From: Rheinheimera sp. 4Y26
GTDB lineage: Bacteria > Pseudomonadota > Gammaproteobacteria > Enterobacterales > Alteromonadaceae
Reading direction: 5' to 3'
Length of the DNA stretch: 64,000 nucleotides
Assembly (NCBI RefSeq): GCF_025245835.1
Contig: NZ_JAOBWS010000001.1
Span: 248,001 to 312,000, forward strand
Shown: positions 62,976 to 64,000 of the stretch, piece after piece
Layout of the letters: every line of letters begins with the position of its first letter
How positions within the stretch are numbered: the stretch's first letter is position 1
Translations under genes and position numbers: made by a program
The notes under the pieces: generated by a model
Told to the model about the DNA's origin: nothing
Seen by the model: the letters and a program-made list of their open reading frames with translations, nothing else
Databases searched by the model: none

Positions 62976-63620
62976 CTAATCTGCGTCCATTAAACATTGT
63001 TGTAGCTGACTGACCGTTTCGACCACTTGCCAGGCACCGGCAAAATCGTAATGGCGGCAAAAGCTGTGTTTGATCACCACACAACGCAAACCGGCGGCGA
63101 TGGCGGCCTGCAGGCCGCGCGGCGAGTCTTCCACCACGATAACCTGCTCTGCTGGCTGGCCGCTTTGCGCCAAACCGCGTAAATAAGGCTCAGGATGGGG
63201 TTTGCCTTGCTTTACTTCATCGCCGGTCAGTACAAACTGAAAATGCGCCAATAGGTTAGTGTGTCTGTGGATCAGCTCAAAATGCTGACGATGTGCGCTG
63301 GTGACAATGCCATGCTGATAACGGGGTTTAAGCTGTGCCAGCAGCGCCGCCATGCCGGGCACAGGGGCAATGTTAACTTCACTGAGCATACTGGCGTAAC
63401 GGCGGTTGCGCTCCAGGCGCAGCGCGGCAATTGCTGTTTCAGTCAGCTGCTCTGGCAATAAATGCCAGGCGCCGATGTTATCCAGTAAAAAACACTGAAA
63501 AAACTGCTGTTCGGTCAGCTCCAGCCCCAGTGTTTGATAAAAGTCGCGGTTGCACTGGTAATACAGTGCTTCGGTGTCAACCAGTACTCCATCGTTGTCC
63601 CACAAAATAAAATTAGCCAT
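62976..63620 (-). CDS. HAD-superfamily phosphatase (beta-PGM/YqaB-like)
   Basis: A 214-residue HAD-IA hydrolase. Motif I reads DNDGVLVDTE (nucleophile Asp), motif II VTSAH, motif III K in KQGKPHPEPYLRG, motif IV VVEDSPRGLQAAIAAGLRCVVI. The alpha-helical cap is of the beta-phosphoglucomutase / GPH class, so a small sugar phosphate or phosphoglycolate is the likely substrate. Length is standard. It diverges from rfbC. Confidence 0.9.
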   Translation of the reverse strand: MANFILWDNDGVLVDTEALYYQCNRDFYQTLGLELTEQQFFQCFLLDNIGAWHLLPEQLTETAIAALRLERNRRYASMLSEVNIAPVPGMAALLAQLKPRYQHGIVTSAHRQHFELIHRHTNLLAHFQFVLTGDEVKQGKPHPEPYLRGLAQSGQPAEQVIVVEDSPRGLQAAIAAGLRCVVIKHSFCRHYDFAGAWQVVETVSQLQQCLMDAD

Positions 63621-63761
63621 GCTGCTGCCTGTGGCATAAAAAGTTGCGGCGATTATTCACAGCAGCTTACAACAGCGCAAGTTGAATGCGGCCGGCGAAC
63701 AGCATTTGCTGCTGTGTCCTGCTCTGGGCGGCTGACTTGCGTTTTTCTGAAAATCACCGAC

Positions 63762-63784
63762 AATGCCGCCATTGCGGCATTTTT
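63762..63784 (+). promoter_or_regulatory. Terminator-like hairpin in the leader of rfbC
   Basis: AATGCCGC (63762-63769) and GCGGCATT (63774-63781) form an 8-bp stem with a CATT loop, followed by TTTT. It lies about 30 nt before the rfbC start, on the coding strand, and no gene ends here on that strand, so an attenuator-type role is possible. Confidence 0.45.
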
Positions 63785-63813
63785 GCCTGCAACAAGTTCT
63801 GAAAGGCCGCTTT

Positions 63814-64000
63814 ATGCAGATGATCCCAACCCAAATTCCTGATGTGGTGATATTACAACCGCGCGTTTTTACCGACGAACGGGGTTATTTTTTGCAGAGT
63901 TTTCAGCAGCAACAATATCAGCAGTTGCTGGGGCGAACGCTGAATTTTGTGCAGGACAACCATTCTCATTCCAAAGCCGGAGTGCTGCGCGGTTTGCATT
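63814..64000 (+). CDS. rfbC: dTDP-4-dehydrorhamnose 3,5-epimerase, N-terminal fragment
   Basis: The first 62 codons of rfbC, cut by the window end. QPRVFTDERGYFLQSF, FVQDNHSHSKAGVLRGLH match the RmlC N-terminus including the start of the conserved N-x-S-x-S-x-x-G-x-L-R-G-L-H block. The enzyme makes dTDP-4-dehydro-L-rhamnose for O-antigen or exopolysaccharide. GAAAGG precedes ATG 63814. An O-antigen or dTDP-rhamnose locus probably follows to the right. Confidence 0.92.
   Translation, partial: MQMIPTQIPDVVILQPRVFTDERGYFLQSFQQQQYQQLLGRTLNFVQDNHSHSKAGVLRGLH

Overview
The window reads as chromosomal DNA of a free-living aquatic gammaproteobacterium, most like Rheinheimera or a close relative. This is inferred from the gene content: MdtABC-type efflux, ComM/YifB, TrkH, TerC, a vibriolysin-like M4 protease, DUF3612, DUF3718, DUF3297 and zapA neighbourhoods, and glutamine-rich proteins. 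No rRNA, tRNA, phage or CRISPR array was seen. Gene density is high on both strands.

Layout. 1-4.4 kb: the end of a GspE/PilB-type ATPase, translationally coupled to a MoxR-like AAA+ ATPase and a small unknown protein, then a REC-REC-PAS-GGDEF-EAL protein. 4.4-12.7 kb: a thiamine-diphosphate enzyme whose ribosome-binding site lies in a hairpin, facing a minus-strand cluster of a PF04392-type binding protein, a histidine kinase, a TonB-dependent receptor and two citrate-synthase-fold proteins that seem to lack the catalytic histidines. 12.8-16 kb: a TlpA thioredoxin - DUF4266 lipoprotein - DUF3570 - ApbE cluster. The DUF3570 protein carries a D-x-x-T-G-A-S sequence like the FMN acceptor motif used by ApbE. 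16-24 kb: DUF3718, an M23 peptidase, a LytTR regulator with two LytS-type kinases (one apparently degenerate), ComM and TrkH.

24.4-31 kb: a TetR-controlled cluster encoding an MMPL/RND exporter, a periplasmic LolA-like protein and an unusual FimV-LysM/beta-barrel fusion, followed by a solute-binding protein. 31-40 kb: M20 amidohydrolase, TerC, YicG, a Gln-rich unknown, a secreted M4 protease, an outer-membrane protein and an S41 protease. 40-51.3 kb: DUF3612 regulator, HDOD protein and an mdtABC operon. 51.4-53.2 kb: CigR-like protein, a coiled-coil protein with zapA, a structured RNA in the 6S position, and DUF3297.

53.3-58.8 kb is the accessory part. It holds a small, AT-rich group of gene cassettes with attC-like sites and no integrase (CALIN-like), a 3'-truncated esterase, a 153-bp MITE-like element, and a compact ECF sigma / anti-sigma / membrane protein / serine hydrolase unit. 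After it come an RsgA paralogue preceded by a 13-codon leader ORF, a J-domain protein with three unrecognised cytosolic proteins, a HAD phosphatase and the start of rfbC.

The most promising candidates for undescribed biology are the ApbE/DUF3570/DUF4266/TlpA cluster, the TonB receptor with paired citrate-synthase-like proteins, the J-domain cluster, the leader ORF before the RsgA paralogue, and the FimV-barrel exporter cluster. All calls come from reading the sequence and protein motifs by eye; no searches were run.
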